From: Carettochelys insculpta
Taxonomy: Eukaryota; Chordata; Testudines; Carettochelyidae
Direction: 5' to 3'
NCBI RefSeq assembly: GCF_033958435.1
Contig: NC_134152.1
Coordinates: forward strand, 22,852,001-22,916,000
DNA: 64,000 nucleotides
A model generated the notes under the pieces. That model did not search any database and was not told the origin of the DNA. It saw nothing but the letters and a program-made list of their open reading frames with translations. Positions 13,201 through 28,200 of this stretch are shown here, in pieces (within the stretch, counting starts at the first letter, position 1; each line of letters starts with the position of its first letter). The position numbers and the translations under genes were made by a program.

Positions 13201-16200
13201 TCTTTCATATCTGTTGAGTAAACTTACAGAACCAAAGAGAAGATAAATGCATACCAATGTATTTTACATGTTCAGTTTCAGATACATATCTAATAAACTA
13301 GGTGATGTTGTGTGGACAGTTTTCTGCAATATCTTTGTGAGATTTTACTGTATTAAATTTCCGTATAATTGTGGACCACCAGTGTTATTTAATTCCCTAG
13401 AGGAGGGTGGCCACAGCCTTCCAGGAAGTAAGAATGGGTGGGTGCAGTAGGCATATTAACTCCAGTTGTAACACTCCAGAGAGGCAGCACCCAGGTCTCC
13501 CACCAAGGGATATGATATCTGAGAAGCTGAGAAGTCTAGATAGGTGCCTTGCTGGACATGGAAGGGAAATACAGAAAGCTGCCCCAAACTGTCACAGACA
13601 TAATATAGTTAATCGGGTTATATCTGATATGAAATTTTTAATACAGGAAAGATCCCAAGAAAGGTATATTGTGTTCAGAGGTCTTTGTTTCTCAAGCAAA
13701 AGCAGAGGAAAGGAGATTCCATTGACAAAACAGTCACCAGGACTTACGATACTGTGTTATTTGTTGCTTATTTTTTTTAAATTAACCACTTAGTGTTCAC
13801 ACAGCTAATTTCTGCAAAATGCTTTGGCTATGTATACACTAGCATTCCTTTTTCGAAAGAGGTATGCAAATGAAGGAAATAAAAATGCAAATGAGGCACA
13901 TATTTACATATCTAGTGCCTCATTTGCATATTCTTCTTTCAAAAGAGCATCTTCTGGAAGAAGAAAAGCAGTGCAAACGCAGCTCTTGCAAAAGTACACC
14001 CCATCTTCAAAAGAACCCTTCTTCCTGAAAAAAATAGGAAGAACGGTTCTTTCAAAGATGGGGTTTACTTTCAAAAGAGCCACCTCTACACTGCTTTTCT
14101 TCCTTCAAAAGAAGCTGTTTTGGAAGTAGAATATGCAGATGAGGTGCCAGATATGTAAATCTGTGCCTTATTTCAACTTCCTTCATTTGCATTCCTCTTT
14201 CGAAAGAGGAATGCTAGTGTAGATGCAGCCTGTTAGCTTTATCCCCCCTCCCACTCATTACTATTTGTTACACCCAATCTGTTAGTGCATTGTTTAAATC
14301 AGATTGTATACTCTTTAGGCCAGGGATTTTCTTTGTGTGTTTGTGCAGTACATAGCACAGCAGGTCTCTAGTCCTGAGTGGGACAGATAGATGTTTCTGT
14401 ATTACAAATATTAAATAGTAAGGTGGCTGTTTAAAATGTTTGTTTAATTTGCCTGCAAAGGAACTGTTATACATAGGAACAATATGAATTTTCTTTTCAG
14501 TGTGCCTTGCTGGTGGAATCCTTAAAGCAGCATTCAGGAACTCAGTTGGTTAATCAGTTAGAAGAAGACTTAAAGATGATGTTGAAAAAAGAGACAACTA
14601 GAGCACAGAAATTGCTGCCTCCTAAACCTACAGCTCTCACTCTGGCTAGAATGGTTTTGGTTTCATTTATTACTCATATTTTAAAGATGAAATCTGCTGT
14701 AGTCAGCGATAGTACACAGGAGATAAGATGTTATCCTTTGGAAGAGAAAAGTGTTTAAGATTGAAATTTCAGGAAATATCTTTTTGGTAAAATATTATAA
14801 TACTCAGTAATCATATAGCACTTTACATTGAGTGCTGTATGAACATTATCAGTAAGTAATCCTCTTAACAACCATGTGAGATAGGGGTAGTGATCAATAG
14901 AATAGAATATAATAGAGGCAGAGTGTTACTAGAGATCACTCTTGTAATGCAATCTCCTGCACAAAAATATATATAAACATAGCAAATATAAATCTGTGTT
15001 GCTCCTGTTATGTTTTTTTAAAGTTATTTTTGAGTAGCCAGTCTAGTGATTGTTTAATGATCCCATCATCAGATAGTTTGGGTGTTGTGCTGTTCACAGT
15101 ATATTTGGTGGTATAGCAATATCTAAGCGTACTGTTGAAGCCCGTAGGAGTTCACTCAGAAAATACAGCACAGTGAATTAATTGGGATGAGATCCTCCTG
15201 CAAGTTACCCAGTGCTAAAACTAATCAGCAATTTAGTCACTGGCACCAGACTAAAAGAGGCAAAAAAGAAGACAGAAAGTCATCTCTAATGTATTGAGTG
15301 TGATAATTCTTTAACAAGATACAATCAAAAGCAAATTTTTTAGAAGATTCACACCTTATTTATGATTTTAGAACATTAAAGACAATCATGAGGGGGAGAA
15401 ACATGCTGCCTTAAAAACTCTGATATGGCGTCCAACTAGTGCCAAAGCAGAAATCCCACCACGTATGTATAGATAAAGTTCATAATTTTATATCTAAAGC
15501 CACTGGAATAGCTATAGTAGAGCAAGCATATTTATCTTCACATACACTTTCTAGAGCCTGTCTTTCTAGAACGTTCCTAGAATACATGTCTTAGACAGCT
15601 TTCACTATTAGGAAACATGACAGTTGTTCTAAAAGTAAAGCTATTTCCGTTTAGAAAATCAGAATTGATTTGCTTATAAATTCATATTCCATCATCTTGA
15701 AGGTTCAACCAGTGAGTAGAAATGTGTATGGTTTGTTGCCTTCCCAATGATTATAGTATTAATGTGTCAACTCAGATACATAAATATGTTCATTTTACCT
15801 GTTTGTTAGTGTCTAAGCTTGGTGGGTCCCAACTTGTATGTGAAAAGCATGAACATAAGTGGTGTCCCTATCGTGTTTGTCATGAGCTAGGAATGGATGA
15901 CAGGGGATGCATCACTTGATGATGATCTGTTCTGTTCATTCCTTCTGGGGCATTGGCCACTGTCAGAATACAGGATATTGGGCTAGATGGGCCTTTGATC
16001 TGAGCCAGAATGACTGTATGTTGTTATGAATTAATAACATTAGACCATTTTTATCTACATATAAAATCTTGTATGTATTTCAATCTATGACAATGCAAAA
16101 TTGTGAAATGAGTAGTACAGTGGAGTGACATTTCAAAAGCAAACATGATCATCCTATCTGAAACAATACTCACTTTTATATTGTAGCTCAGGCAATAAAA

Positions 16201-19200
16201 GAATGGCCTCAGTCTTCAGGGAAGAAGAAACATAAATCAAGAAAACAGCCACAGATCTCTCTCTCGGTATCTTATATTGACAAAGGAAAAAATGTGGGTA
16301 CGTGCTCTCAGTATATGACAGCTAAACATTGTCTTTTTACTTACAAAATTGTTTAGATATTAATTCACTAAACACCAGCAAGCTTTTTAGACCGAGGAAG
16401 AGTGAAGTTCATAGGGGAAATGTGTGGAAAGTGGTTTGTCAGATGGCAAACTATACAACCAGAGATTTATTTTATACTTCATAGATTTTCTGCATGATTT
16501 TGGCCTAACCAATTATATTTATCTAATTTCAGTATATGAACATTGAATGCAAAGGCATTTACCCACCTTTGAAATCATCTGGTCAAAGATATTATAAGTC
16601 AGTAGTATTATAAATGCAGTATAAGCCTGTGTGGAAAAGTTTGAATCAGAATGCTCCACAGCAAATAAAAGTTTAAAAAGGAAGTGACATTTTTATATGC
16701 TGAGTGTTTTTAAAGAATCTTAGGCACATATATTTCCAAATGCCAAATACAGAACAGATCCCATTGACTTCAGCATGGCCGTGATTTTACCCAGCATATC
16801 TATTTTCATTTTTTTTCTGCTCTTTCTAGGTGCAGTTTACAGAAAGTATCCAACAAATAAGAATGTAAGGGGGCTTGTTCCTTTTGTTGCGCTCCCAAAG
16901 GAAGAGGAAGTATGTTCCACCAAAGAGGTATTCAGTTATTTATGTTACCATCTTTATAAAGTCACATGAGAACAATTAACATTGAAGATTAATATTTGTG
17001 ACTTAGATAAATACTGTTTTGTATGTGATTTGATGTCATATCTAGTTAAGTTAACAGAGTCTTCAATTTTCTCTCTTAAAAGTGGTTGAACAAGTACAGT
17101 ATAAAAAAGTTGAAGTTAGAGTTGCCCAGAATGATGTTTGGTCCCAACTGTGTTCACCAGAAGAAAATGGTGGCGTCTTTGCACAAGAAAGTGTCAGCAA
17201 AATACTGTGCCATCTTCCCCAGTGTAGAAATCAATGTAAGTTGCTGCAGATATCATGAGCCCTTGGGTTATGGCTGGATATCATAACATGATTTTGTGTA
17301 TTATTTTAAAATTATTGTGGGCAATATGCAGTATACCTGTATGAATATATGCATGCACTTAATATCCATAGGCTATTTCTAGATTAAGATCTCTTCTGCC
17401 CATGCAATCTGAAAGAAAATAAAGTAAAGAACCAAATCTATCTGTTCTTACTCAGATGGATTGCCCACTAAAATCAGTAAGAGCTGTGTGCAAGTAGAAA
17501 CTGGTAGATTTGATTCAGGCTGAAAACATTTCCGTGCAATTAGTCAAAGTGTAGGCAATTCAGTAAACTAAGGAAAACAGCAATTTACCTTTAGGTACTG
17601 ATCAGTGGTCTGTCACCTAGCAAATGGGACACCAGAAAAATACAAGAAATAAATGTAGCCCATTAAATTCTATCATATGTACCCTCAGTCGACCAGAGTC
17701 AGGCGTTCCTAATTTGATTAAATCTACACAGGCAAAGGTGTAGTATAGGAGCTCACCTAGATCACTGCCTTAAGCCATTATCATGGGTGTTATACAAGGT
17801 AAAATTCATGTCCCTGAGCAGCCATACAAATTGACAAGACATCATGGTATATGTCTGCTGAAATAAGACATTCTTTTACAAATGGTATAAATTGTTCTAG
17901 GGGATTGTGAAACACTTACAGTTTCAGTCTAAAGAGCTAGAAGACTATGTCGAACAAATGGAAAGGGTGTTACGCTGCTACATACGAAGAATACAGTGGC
18001 TTCTCTCTGGTAGGCTTTACCTTTGGGATAGGGATGAAGTTATTATCCATGGTTGTGGAAATGTAATCCAGGCATAATTAAAATACTTACTCATGCTTGC
18101 TCCTTCTACTGGCATAAAATTTGGAAAGAATTATAAACATTAGATCTGAAGAAGGTGCTAGTATCTAATGTTCCATTAATGTTTAACTGCCTTGTTCCAA
18201 CCTTCATACAGTATTGTACCCCAGAATCTAAACTTTCGTTTCTTAAAATTAATATTTATGGTAGAGTCCCCAGGGCTGCAAATAAAGTCTTGAAACCTGA
18301 GCTGAAGTAGTGTGTACACTGCAATGAGAAATCCAAAGCTTACTTGTGCCTTCTGACTTGGACTTGCCAGGGGGTCAGGCTTCAGGACTGTTCCATTATA
18401 GTGTAGGCTTCCAGACTTTGGACGGAACCTGAGCAAATTTGGCATGCAGTATTCTCTCAGGAGTCTGCAGAGAGCTTGAAACAATAGCTATGAGTGGCAG
18501 GAACTGACCCTGTCAATCTCAATAAGGTATTAACCCTAAAAACCAAAGATTTTGAGGTAATCTAGGTAACTTTGGAGAATTTTCAAATCCACCTTTAAAC
18601 AGAAAGCTGTTCTGAACCTTAATTACAGCATTGTTGGTGCGACACTATGATAGGTAAAATGGCAACTCTAAATATTTCTCTGCGGATCATTTTAACAACA
18701 GCATCTCTTTAATGTGCTTATCCCACAAGTCCACATGGCCTGTCATGTCCTCCTCAAGTGCCAGAACTCTGTATTGTCCTTATCTAACTGCCAAAATCTC
18801 AAGCTTTCCATCTGACTTCTAGAATACAATTGTCAGCTGCGTCCCCCCGCACCAAAGTCAATGTTGAATATCTGAGGGTAGTGTCAAACATACTAAATTT
18901 ACTGTTAAAAATCACACAAGGCTACTGTGCTGCTTGTGCTAGTAATGTTTATTTTTTAAAAATCCCAAAAAAAAAAAAAAAAGTCACAGTACAATTTCCA
19001 GTCTGCCACCCCAGAGTGCAGCAGAATCCAGGGACCTTGCAGCTAAATTTGGATCGTGCTTGCTATGGAGTACAAGGAGCCTTGCTTATACATTTTTTAG
19101 TGTTTGTGAAGAGTACTAGTTGATATTCCTGGTAGCAGAACATATACTGTCCCCAGCAATGCAAGCTTCCCCCAGTGCACCATTGCTCCTCCTGACATGG

Positions 19201-22200
19201 AGGTCCCGTTCTAAGAATGGTTCAGTATCCATAATGATTAACTCTTTGGCTGTGTCTAGACTAGCCCCCAACTTCAAAGGGGGCGTGGTAATTAGGGTGT
19301 TGGGAGATGCATATGCAGCACTTCATTATGCTAAATCTCCCCCACGTCAGCTTTGAAGTGTGAAACTTTGAAGTGCCGGCTTGCATGTAGCCGCGGGTCA
19401 GCCTCGGGTACTTCCAAGTGCCCGTGCTACTTCAAAGTCCCTTTACTCCTCAGAGTCTCAGGCCAGCCATACCACACTGCATCTCCACTCTCCAGACCTG
19501 AGTCACCTGAAGAAAAGCATGTGCATCTTTTTCCTGGGAGAAGCTTTTGTTATGCCCAATGCAGATTCAGGACAGCTGATAAGAAGGTAGCACATATCAC
19601 CTCTTCAGGTACCCTGAAATCTGTATGGGGTATAATAAATCCAACCTTCTGCCACAAAACCCCACAACCAGGGATTCAGCAGCATCGCAGCAGTGGCTGA
19701 GTCCACTGGCCTAATATAGCCACTGTCCTGAATGTTCCCTTAGAAGCTGTGTTACCTACATATGCTAAACAATCTGTTGCATCTTGTATTTAGCTGTGAT
19801 ATGCTGAGGGTTGTCTACACTGCAGTTAGAAACTGTTGGCTAGCCTGAGCCCATTGACGTGGGCTTGTGGACTCAGGCTAAGGGCTGTTTAACTGAGGCA
19901 TAAATGTTCTCATTCAGTCTGCAGCCTGAGTTCTAGGATGCTCCATAAATGGTGAGAACGCAGTGCAAATGTCTGAACAGCAATTAAATATCCCCATAGC
20001 CTGAGCTGCACAAGCCAGGGTCAGCTGGCATGGGCGACCTGCAGATTTTTACATTTAGTGTAGACATACAGAGATGCCTTTCCCAGACCTGAATAAGAAT
20101 TCCGTGTGACTCAAAAGCCTGTCTCTTTCACCAACAGAAATTCAGCCAATACAAAATATACCTCATCCACTTTCTCTTTCTAGTATCCTGGGCCCAATGC
20201 AATTACAGCCAAGCTATGAACACAGGAAAAGTGAACTGATAAGATCAGTTGAAAGGTATATTTATAAAATGAGTTCATGAACTGTTACTGTACTCTAAAT
20301 CTCACTTTATGGATTAGGAAGCCGGCGATTATTTGGTATCATTTTGGAGAAAAAAGTGTGCATCTTGATTGATACATCTGGTTCCATGGATCCTTATTTG
20401 CAACAGATCATGAAAGAGCTTACATCTCTCATCTGGGAACAACTAAGAAAGAATAATGCTAGGTACGTGTGAAAAGCTGATGATCGAAAGCTGTACACTG
20501 CTAAATAGCTAATTAAATGGTATTGAAACACAATAGGAGCACTTATTAGGAACTAGTACAGTATGCATGTTTATATTTTAAACTAGTAAGTACCTGAAAT
20601 CTTACATCTTTTTCAAGGACATCCTCGATTATTTGAATCTTTTTTGTTTTATCTGAACTGACCTTTTATCCAAAATAGTTTTGTCCCCTGGGATCTGTTG
20701 TTTATAAATATAATTTAATCAAAAACCTTGATAAGACAACCTTTATTAAAAATCACCCATTCACATAATAGACCTTGAACTGGTCCTAGATACAAGCACA
20801 TACATTGGCATTGCTTTTTAAAATGGTGCTAACCTGAAGAGCGAACCTGCAGCTTAGAATAGACTTGGACAGTCCAGTCAGTTTGCAGTCTTCCAGGGGG
20901 CACCATTTGAATAAGTCCTGTGAGCTATTCTCTGATGGGGGGGGAAAAAAAACCCCACAACAAGGGATTCAGAAGAAAGAGAATGGAGTGCCCACCAAGA
21001 AACTCAGTGAAAAGCATGTGCCTGCGAAGTCCAGCTCAATAGAGCTGTTCAAATGCTAGCTATCATCAGCTGAGAAACCCTGGAGATCTGTAGGCAAGTG
21101 GGATGTCAGGCATTGGGGACTGAAGGTAATGGTAATGTATAAGAACTATTAGACAGAATGAACTTCCCATTTCTTATTATTTGTTTGCATTATAGTAGCA
21201 GCTAGAGACCCCAAGTGAGCTCAGGGCCGCACTGTTCTGGGCACTTTCCAAACACTCTTAAGAGATGATACCTGCCCTAACATGCTTATAAGCTAAGGAG
21301 AAAAGGAAGTAAACGGATCTGATAAAGGAAAAAATTATAACATAAATACTTTTTATAGGTGAGGCATAAAACGGTTTAATTAATTTACTCAAGGTCACAT
21401 AGTGAGTATGTGGTGGAGCTAAGAATTGAACCCAGGCTGTATCAATCCTAGTCCAGTGCCTTTCCCACAAGAGTATTATTCCTCCGAAACTTAACCTGAC
21501 TATAGAAAATAAAACAAATTATAGATGCAAATACTTGATAATATATTAATAATAACATATATTAGGATGCTTATATTGGCATTGTCAGTTCTAACAGAAT
21601 CACATGTTTCTTGCCAGGTTTAACCTTCTGAGATTTGCTGAAGATATAGATACTTGGCAAGAGTGTCTTGTAGAGGCTACAGATGAAACATGCCATGATG
21701 CTGTACAATGGGTGTCAAAATTTCAAGCTCATGGTAATACGTGCATCCTTAAGGCTTTGCAGGTTAGTTGACTGTATATCATATTACGGCAAAGTAATGT
21801 GTATTATGTTGATACAAACGTTCTACATAAACATATTATTTTCCAGCAGTAATATCAATTAAGTGATATTTTGGCTCAAAACTCTTGAAGAATGTGTAAT
21901 GTATTGAACAGATCCTGGATCAAGCCACAACATCTGTATCCAATCCTCCCAAAGTTCAGAGGTGTTTGAAACCATCATTATTATCAGAGTCAGCAAAACT
22001 CTAAAATGTTTCATACTTTTTAATTAATACAGTTATCCACTAAACCTCTGAACGTTCAACCAAGTTTTGGAAAAGATAACATGCCAATATCTAGCTCTTC
22101 AAGGTGTGAGCTGTCAAGTCATAATACTCTGATTTTTAGAGGCTGAATCACAGCAAGTCTAACTGAAGTCCATGGGGGACCCACTAGCCCAGCTGAAGTC

Positions 22201-25200
22201 AGCAGCTTTCAAAAGCAGGGCCCAACTGATGCACTTACCTAGTCTAATTCACTGATACCATGTCTAAATATTATCTTGCCCTGTGTTTATTGTCGTATGT
22301 TGCAAACCTTCTACAATGTAGAAAAAAGTTACCTCCTTCATAAACAGTAACTAAGATTATTTTCATAGCCAAGGTAGTAATTTTTATTCCATGAATTTTG
22401 AAATTTGTGTGTAATTACCTAATTAAACAGGATTTAGAAAACATTACAATAAAGAAGTGAAACTGCTGTTTAAGTGGTACACCAATGTTTACATTAATTT
22501 TCTGCTTTTTCAGAAAGCTTTCTGTTTTCAAGATGTGGAGGCATTGTATATTCTGACTGATGGAAAGCCAGACACCAGCTGCAGTCTTATTCTAAAAGAA
22601 GTTGAAAAGATTAGAAAGAAGCTAACTATTAAAATCCACACCATTTCTTTTAACTGTTCAGACAGGTATATATTACTTTACAGAAGAGTATACAATTCAT
22701 TCAAATTACTAGTTTAAGATATTGTCATTGTACTATTTCCAATGGTAGTACAAGATCATAAGTAAAAACCTTAGGGTAGACAGTTAAAAACCAAGGCAGA
22801 AACTCTTAATAGGTTATGAGTTCTAAACAATGTTCCCTCTAATCTTTTCCACCATATGTGGATTTTTTCTGTCCCTATGCAGAATAAATGCATTTATGTG
22901 CACTGAGGCATGTGCACCAAAAGAAACACCAACTTAGCTGAGGGCACTCAGCTAATAAGTTGGGCAGCATTGGAATCTCTCCTGAGTGGCCACACAAGCA
23001 CGCAGCTTACAGAGAACAGTGGTTCTAAACTTAGATTTCACCAGCCAACTGCAAACTCCTCAGACCCTTTAACAGTTTTAAATGCAGTCACAGACAGAGC
23101 TTGTGTACTTCAGTTTGTCTTGCCAAGGTGAAGACAGCTCTGTGATAGCTGGCACTTCACAGTAAACTAAGTAATCTTCAGGTTAGTCCTGACCCCAAGG
23201 GAGTAGTCTACCCAGATCAATTTCACTTTAGGTCAGAGGCTGGCAATGTTTGTAATTAGTTTTATAGTAAGCTATATGAAGATTTATTAGATAGCAAAAG
23301 GAGGCTGAACAGTTATTTATAAGTGAACGCAAGCAAGCAGACTCACAAATGAGTTACAGTCTTAGGTTTCAGAAAGTAATACAAGACTTCTATAATCAGT
23401 AAGCTCTGTTTGTCCTTCAGCACTAACATAAACTGAGCAGCTAAGGATCTCTTGCTTTATGCCTAGAAAACCCCACAAGTCCAAGCAGCACAGAGATCTC
23501 TAGTTCTTTTTGTTTGGGGTTTTTGTACCCCTCTTTACTGATTTGCTGGCTCAACTAACGGGATGAGAGCAGAACAGTAAACAGTCTTTAGACACTACCT
23601 ACTGTGATAAGACAGAAGCTACCCGAGAAATGATAGGCGGGTTAATGGAAGAATTCTTTTCGTTGTCCTAATGCTGTTGACTCTTGAGTTTAGCTTGGTT
23701 GAACTATGTCACATAGAGGTATGGATTTATCACACTCCTGAGTAACACAGAGTAAGTCCACTTAATATTTTAGCATAGACCAGTCTATAATTAGTGTCTG
23801 TCTTCTTTATAATGATTCATACTCACAAAGGAATCTCTCATATATTACACAATAATATGGAACAAAGATATTTGCAGGCAAGATTGCTGCATGGAGCAAC
23901 TGAAGTGTTCAATAGGGTCCAACCACTAAACTCTTTTATAATTCTAATATCTATTTTATCAATATTAACCCATAGCTGAGACAGACAGATTCCAGTTTTG
24001 CATCTCTTAGGCTGTCTCCAGACTAACCCCCTTTTTCAAAGGGGGCATGGTAATGAGCCTGAGCAGAGAATATGAATGAAGTGCTACAATGAATATGTAG
24101 CACCTCATTAAGCTAATTCTCCCCGCGGCAACTTCAAAGTTGTAAACTTCAAAGCGCTGGCATGCCATGCAGGTGCCATGGGGAGAATTAGCCTAATGAG
24201 GTACTGCGTGTTCATCTGAGTCACTATAGGGGATCGTCTGCATACTTGGCTCAATCTAATTCTTGACCTTCCCCCCCACCCCTCCACTCTCTGATTTGCT
24301 CACCTTGATTATCTTTTTCTGATTTGTCCTCCTTGCTTACTGTTTTTGGTTCTCTGCACCTTAAATATTGAGTCTGTTCTGGTCTGGCTATGGTCTGAAG
24401 AAGTGGGTCTGTCCCACGAAAGCTCACCTAATAAACTATTTTGCTAGTCTTTAAAGTGCTACTTGACTGCTTTTTGTTTTCATTGGACCACTTCATTAGT
24501 ATTCTCTGCTCAGGGTGTTTACTATGTCCCCTTTGAAGAAGGGGGCTAGTGTAGACACAGCCATAGTGTCCTTTTGAGAAATGGAGACCAGAGCATTAGC
24601 TAGTTCCTGGCCTGCCAGAATCAGTTTTATTTCAAACTCTGGAAGTGGAACATCCTGTTGTTGACTTCAAACATACCTTGATTTACGGAGGCTGTGTCTG
24701 CACTACAAATAAAGTCAAATTTATTAAAGTTGAATTTTTGATGCTAGATTTTATAGAGCTGAACATGTCCAGAAAGTTGACATAGTGAGTTATATTGCCT
24801 TCGCTAGGTTTGATGTTGTCAGCATTGCATTGTGGGTACCTATCTCACGGGGCTGACAGCCCTGTTGCATTCTGGGTTTTTGTGCCAGTGTGTTATGGGG
24901 AAAAAATGTGCTGCAAGTGGTTATGGATGTGTGATGTCATCATCCCAGAGTGCACTGCCCTCACTCTCCCCTGCTGTTGAAAACAAATGTCCAAAGGAAT
25001 TTTTGCTTCATTTTTCCAAAGCCTGCCCTTGACTTATGCCACTATGTGGAGTGCAACCCAGTGATGGTAGGTGCCATCAGAGTATGCTATTTCTGGGGCA
25101 ATCCACCTGGGGTGAGCAGGACTTGGTAGCTTCAAGGACTGATACAGTTGAGCTTCAATTCAGGACAGTAGGATAGCAAAGTTGAGGAAACTGCAAACCA

Positions 25201-28200
25201 TAACGCACGAAAGCCAGTTCCCTCAGGCAGAGCCTGCCCTTAACTCACGCTGCTATCTGGAGTGCAACCCTGTAATGATAGTCACCATGAGGTAGGATAG
25301 CAAAGTTTAGGAAAGTGCAGACCATAACAACTAAAGCCAGCTCCCTCAGGCAGGGGAAGAGCCTGCAGCTCCCCATGCTCATGAATGGGAAAGAAGACAA
25401 TTTGTGGTGCCCTGAAAGGATCTTTTGCTTCCCACTTCACTACACAGACATCCAACATGGGGTATAGAGCTTGTCAGAAGCTACTTGGGAGATCATGGAG
25501 CATCCCAGTCACTTGGCATCTGTTCACCCCACTCAAGGATTATTTTGCCTGCGAATAGCAGGAATTCCCTTGCCTCTTCTGGTAAAGATGCACTAGCTCA
25601 ACTGCCTGTATGGGAGAGGAAGGATGACAGAGGCCCCTATGCTCCATTATTTCATAGGAAATCATCCCCTAAGATGCACGCTTTGGGAAGGAGGTGTGGC
25701 CCTGAAGGTAGAATGTGGGAAACCTTCCTTAACCAAATAACCTATTGAGGTGACTTTTTCAAAGAGACAGAAGACAACTCTCTTTAGAAAATATCGAATG
25801 CAGAAGAGGGCAGAGGCAGATATCCTGGGCAGTGTTTATGAACAGCCGGACAGAAGGGCAATCAGCAAAGCACAGACAAATGCAATGCAAATCAGGGGTG
25901 CTTTGAAAAATAGTTTTATGAATAATCAGACAGATGCATGAATCTGCTGCATTTAACTATTGTGACATCCCATCCGTCACTGATATGTGCTTGACCTTTC
26001 TGAAAGGACCTCCAACTGCAGCATACCCCATGTTAACTAATAAATGACACTGTGATTTTTACAACCGTGTTTTTTTATTTAGGGGTTGAGGGTTAAGGGG
26101 TGGGGAAAAGAAATGGAATCCTGCCACCATGCCAAGGGGAATGTGAGCGTTTTGCAGTGTGGAGACATCCTGGACTTGGACCACAAGGTTGTCCTTGTCC
26201 TCCCACGCTTCCCCCCTCACCTTCTGGTGAGGAGGAACATGGTAAGGAGGCTGTATGATTGAGCATTCTGTAGAGGAGGCTTATCTGCAGTTCCATCAGG
26301 GACAGCTTTAAAATGTAAAGTGCAGAAAACAACTTTCTCGGCGTCTCCTCATAAATCTCATGCAGCTGCATGGTTTTGTGAAGAGTGGCTCTGGGAACCC
26401 ATGGCCAGATGCAGTCACTCTGGAGGTATGCTCCTGAGGTGTGCTAGTCACCCTGGCCAGAAGGAAAATGAATTCAAATTCCCCAGCTTCCTGGTAACTA
26501 CTTCCTGCACACCTAAGCCGCATCTACACTAGCCCCTTCCTTTTGGAAGGGGCATGGTAATGAGCGAGGTTGGAAGATGCTTATGAGGTGCTGCCATGAA
26601 TATACAGTGCCTCGTTAGCATAATAATGGCCATGGCAATTTGAAAGTGCCACTTTCAAATCACATGCCACCCGTGTTGACAGGGGCCTTTCAAAAGGACC
26701 CCCCAGTCTTTGAAAGCCCCTTATTCCTATTTGGCTTTAGGAATAAGGGGCTTTCACAGACTGGTGAGTCCTTTCGAAAGGCCCCGTCTACATGGGCAAC
26801 GCTCCTCAATTTGTGTAAATTGTCATTGCACCTTTGACTTGATGGGAGATTTGACAGTTTACATTAGTGGAGGATCTGGCCCTAGAGATAGAGGTCTGAA
26901 ATGATTTGCAGTAACAATAAAATAAGTTACTTTTCATACCTGTGATTTTCTACAAAATGTAAATCTGCACATTTCTGCCTACAAGTCTGAGTTCCAGTGC
27001 TTATTGCTTTGCTGTCCCCTAACAGGTGCTTAAGAGTAACTTGCCTCCGGAGTCTATGATCACTAAGGGTGCGTCTACACTAGCCGGCTACTTCGAAGTA
27101 GCTGGCACAATGTCAAAATAGCACGCGTTGCGTCTACATGCACCGTGTGCTATTTCGACGTTGAAATCGACGTTAGGTGGTGAGATGTCAAAATCGCTAT
27201 TCCCATCCGAAGATGAGAATAGCGCCCTACTTCGACGTTGAACGTGGAAGTAGGGCGTGTGTAGACAATCCGCGTCCTGCTACTTCGAAGTAGAGGGGTC
27301 CTCCATGGCGGCCATCAGCTGAGGGGTTGAGAGACGCTCTGTCCAGCCCCTGCGGGGCTCTACGATCACCATGTGCAGCAGCGTTTAGCCCAGGGCTTCT
27401 GGCTGCTGCTGCTGCAGCTGGGGGTCCAAGCTGCATGCACAGGGTCTGCAACCAGTTGTCGGCTCTGTGGATCTTGTGCTGTGCAGGGCAAGTGTGTCTG
27501 GGAGGGGTCCTTTAAGGGAGCGGCTTGGGGCTTTGCCGGCCCCTTATTTTGACAGAGAGCGTTTGTGTGTGTGGACACTCTGCATTTGCTTCCGGGGCGG
27601 CTCCTTTCGATGTTCCCCATCGCTACTTCGACGTTGAACATCGATGGCACCAGCCCTGGAGGACGTGGTAGGCGGTACGCATCGAAGTAGCCTATTTGGA
27701 TGTCCTTACTTCAAAATAGGCTACTTCGACGTAGTGTGCTAGTGTAGGCGTAGCCTTAGTGTGTTATATTTTTTATACATTACCCATAGCTGGCAAAGAC
27801 TACAGAAATTGTCTAGATATTTGTAATTTTACTCCTCTCACTGCATGATTAGAAATAAAAGAGCCCTTGACAGTAAGTCTCTATTAATGTTGAAGAGCAA
27901 TCATTACAGGTATTTTACTTCTTCATTGTCAACAGAAGAGCTAATGAGTTTCTGAGGAACCTGGCCTCTCAGACGGGAGGCCGCTACCATCGCTGTGTTG
28001 GAGATGTGGATGGACAGTTAGCAGCACACAGAATGTTGACAGAAGGGTTTGATGATGAAGAGGTATGTTCAGTAGTTATTTGGATTGGTTTTTGTGCAAT
28101 CTATATTTTCCTCCATATCTAAAGTACCTTTTTAAAAAATAAAAGACTTCCAAGGGATCTCAAGCTAAAATGTTTAAGATCCTAACAACAACATTTAATG

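Larger units (their letters stand above)
24010..24562. mobile_element. MITE (CCCCCTTTTTCAAAGGGGG family) split by a Penelope-like copy
   Basis: Left ggctgtctccagactaaccc; right gctagtgtagacacagcc ending at 24562. Inner inverted repeats ccctttttcaaaggggg and cccctttgaagaagggg. The copy at 24217-24480 divides it. Confidence 0.78.
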
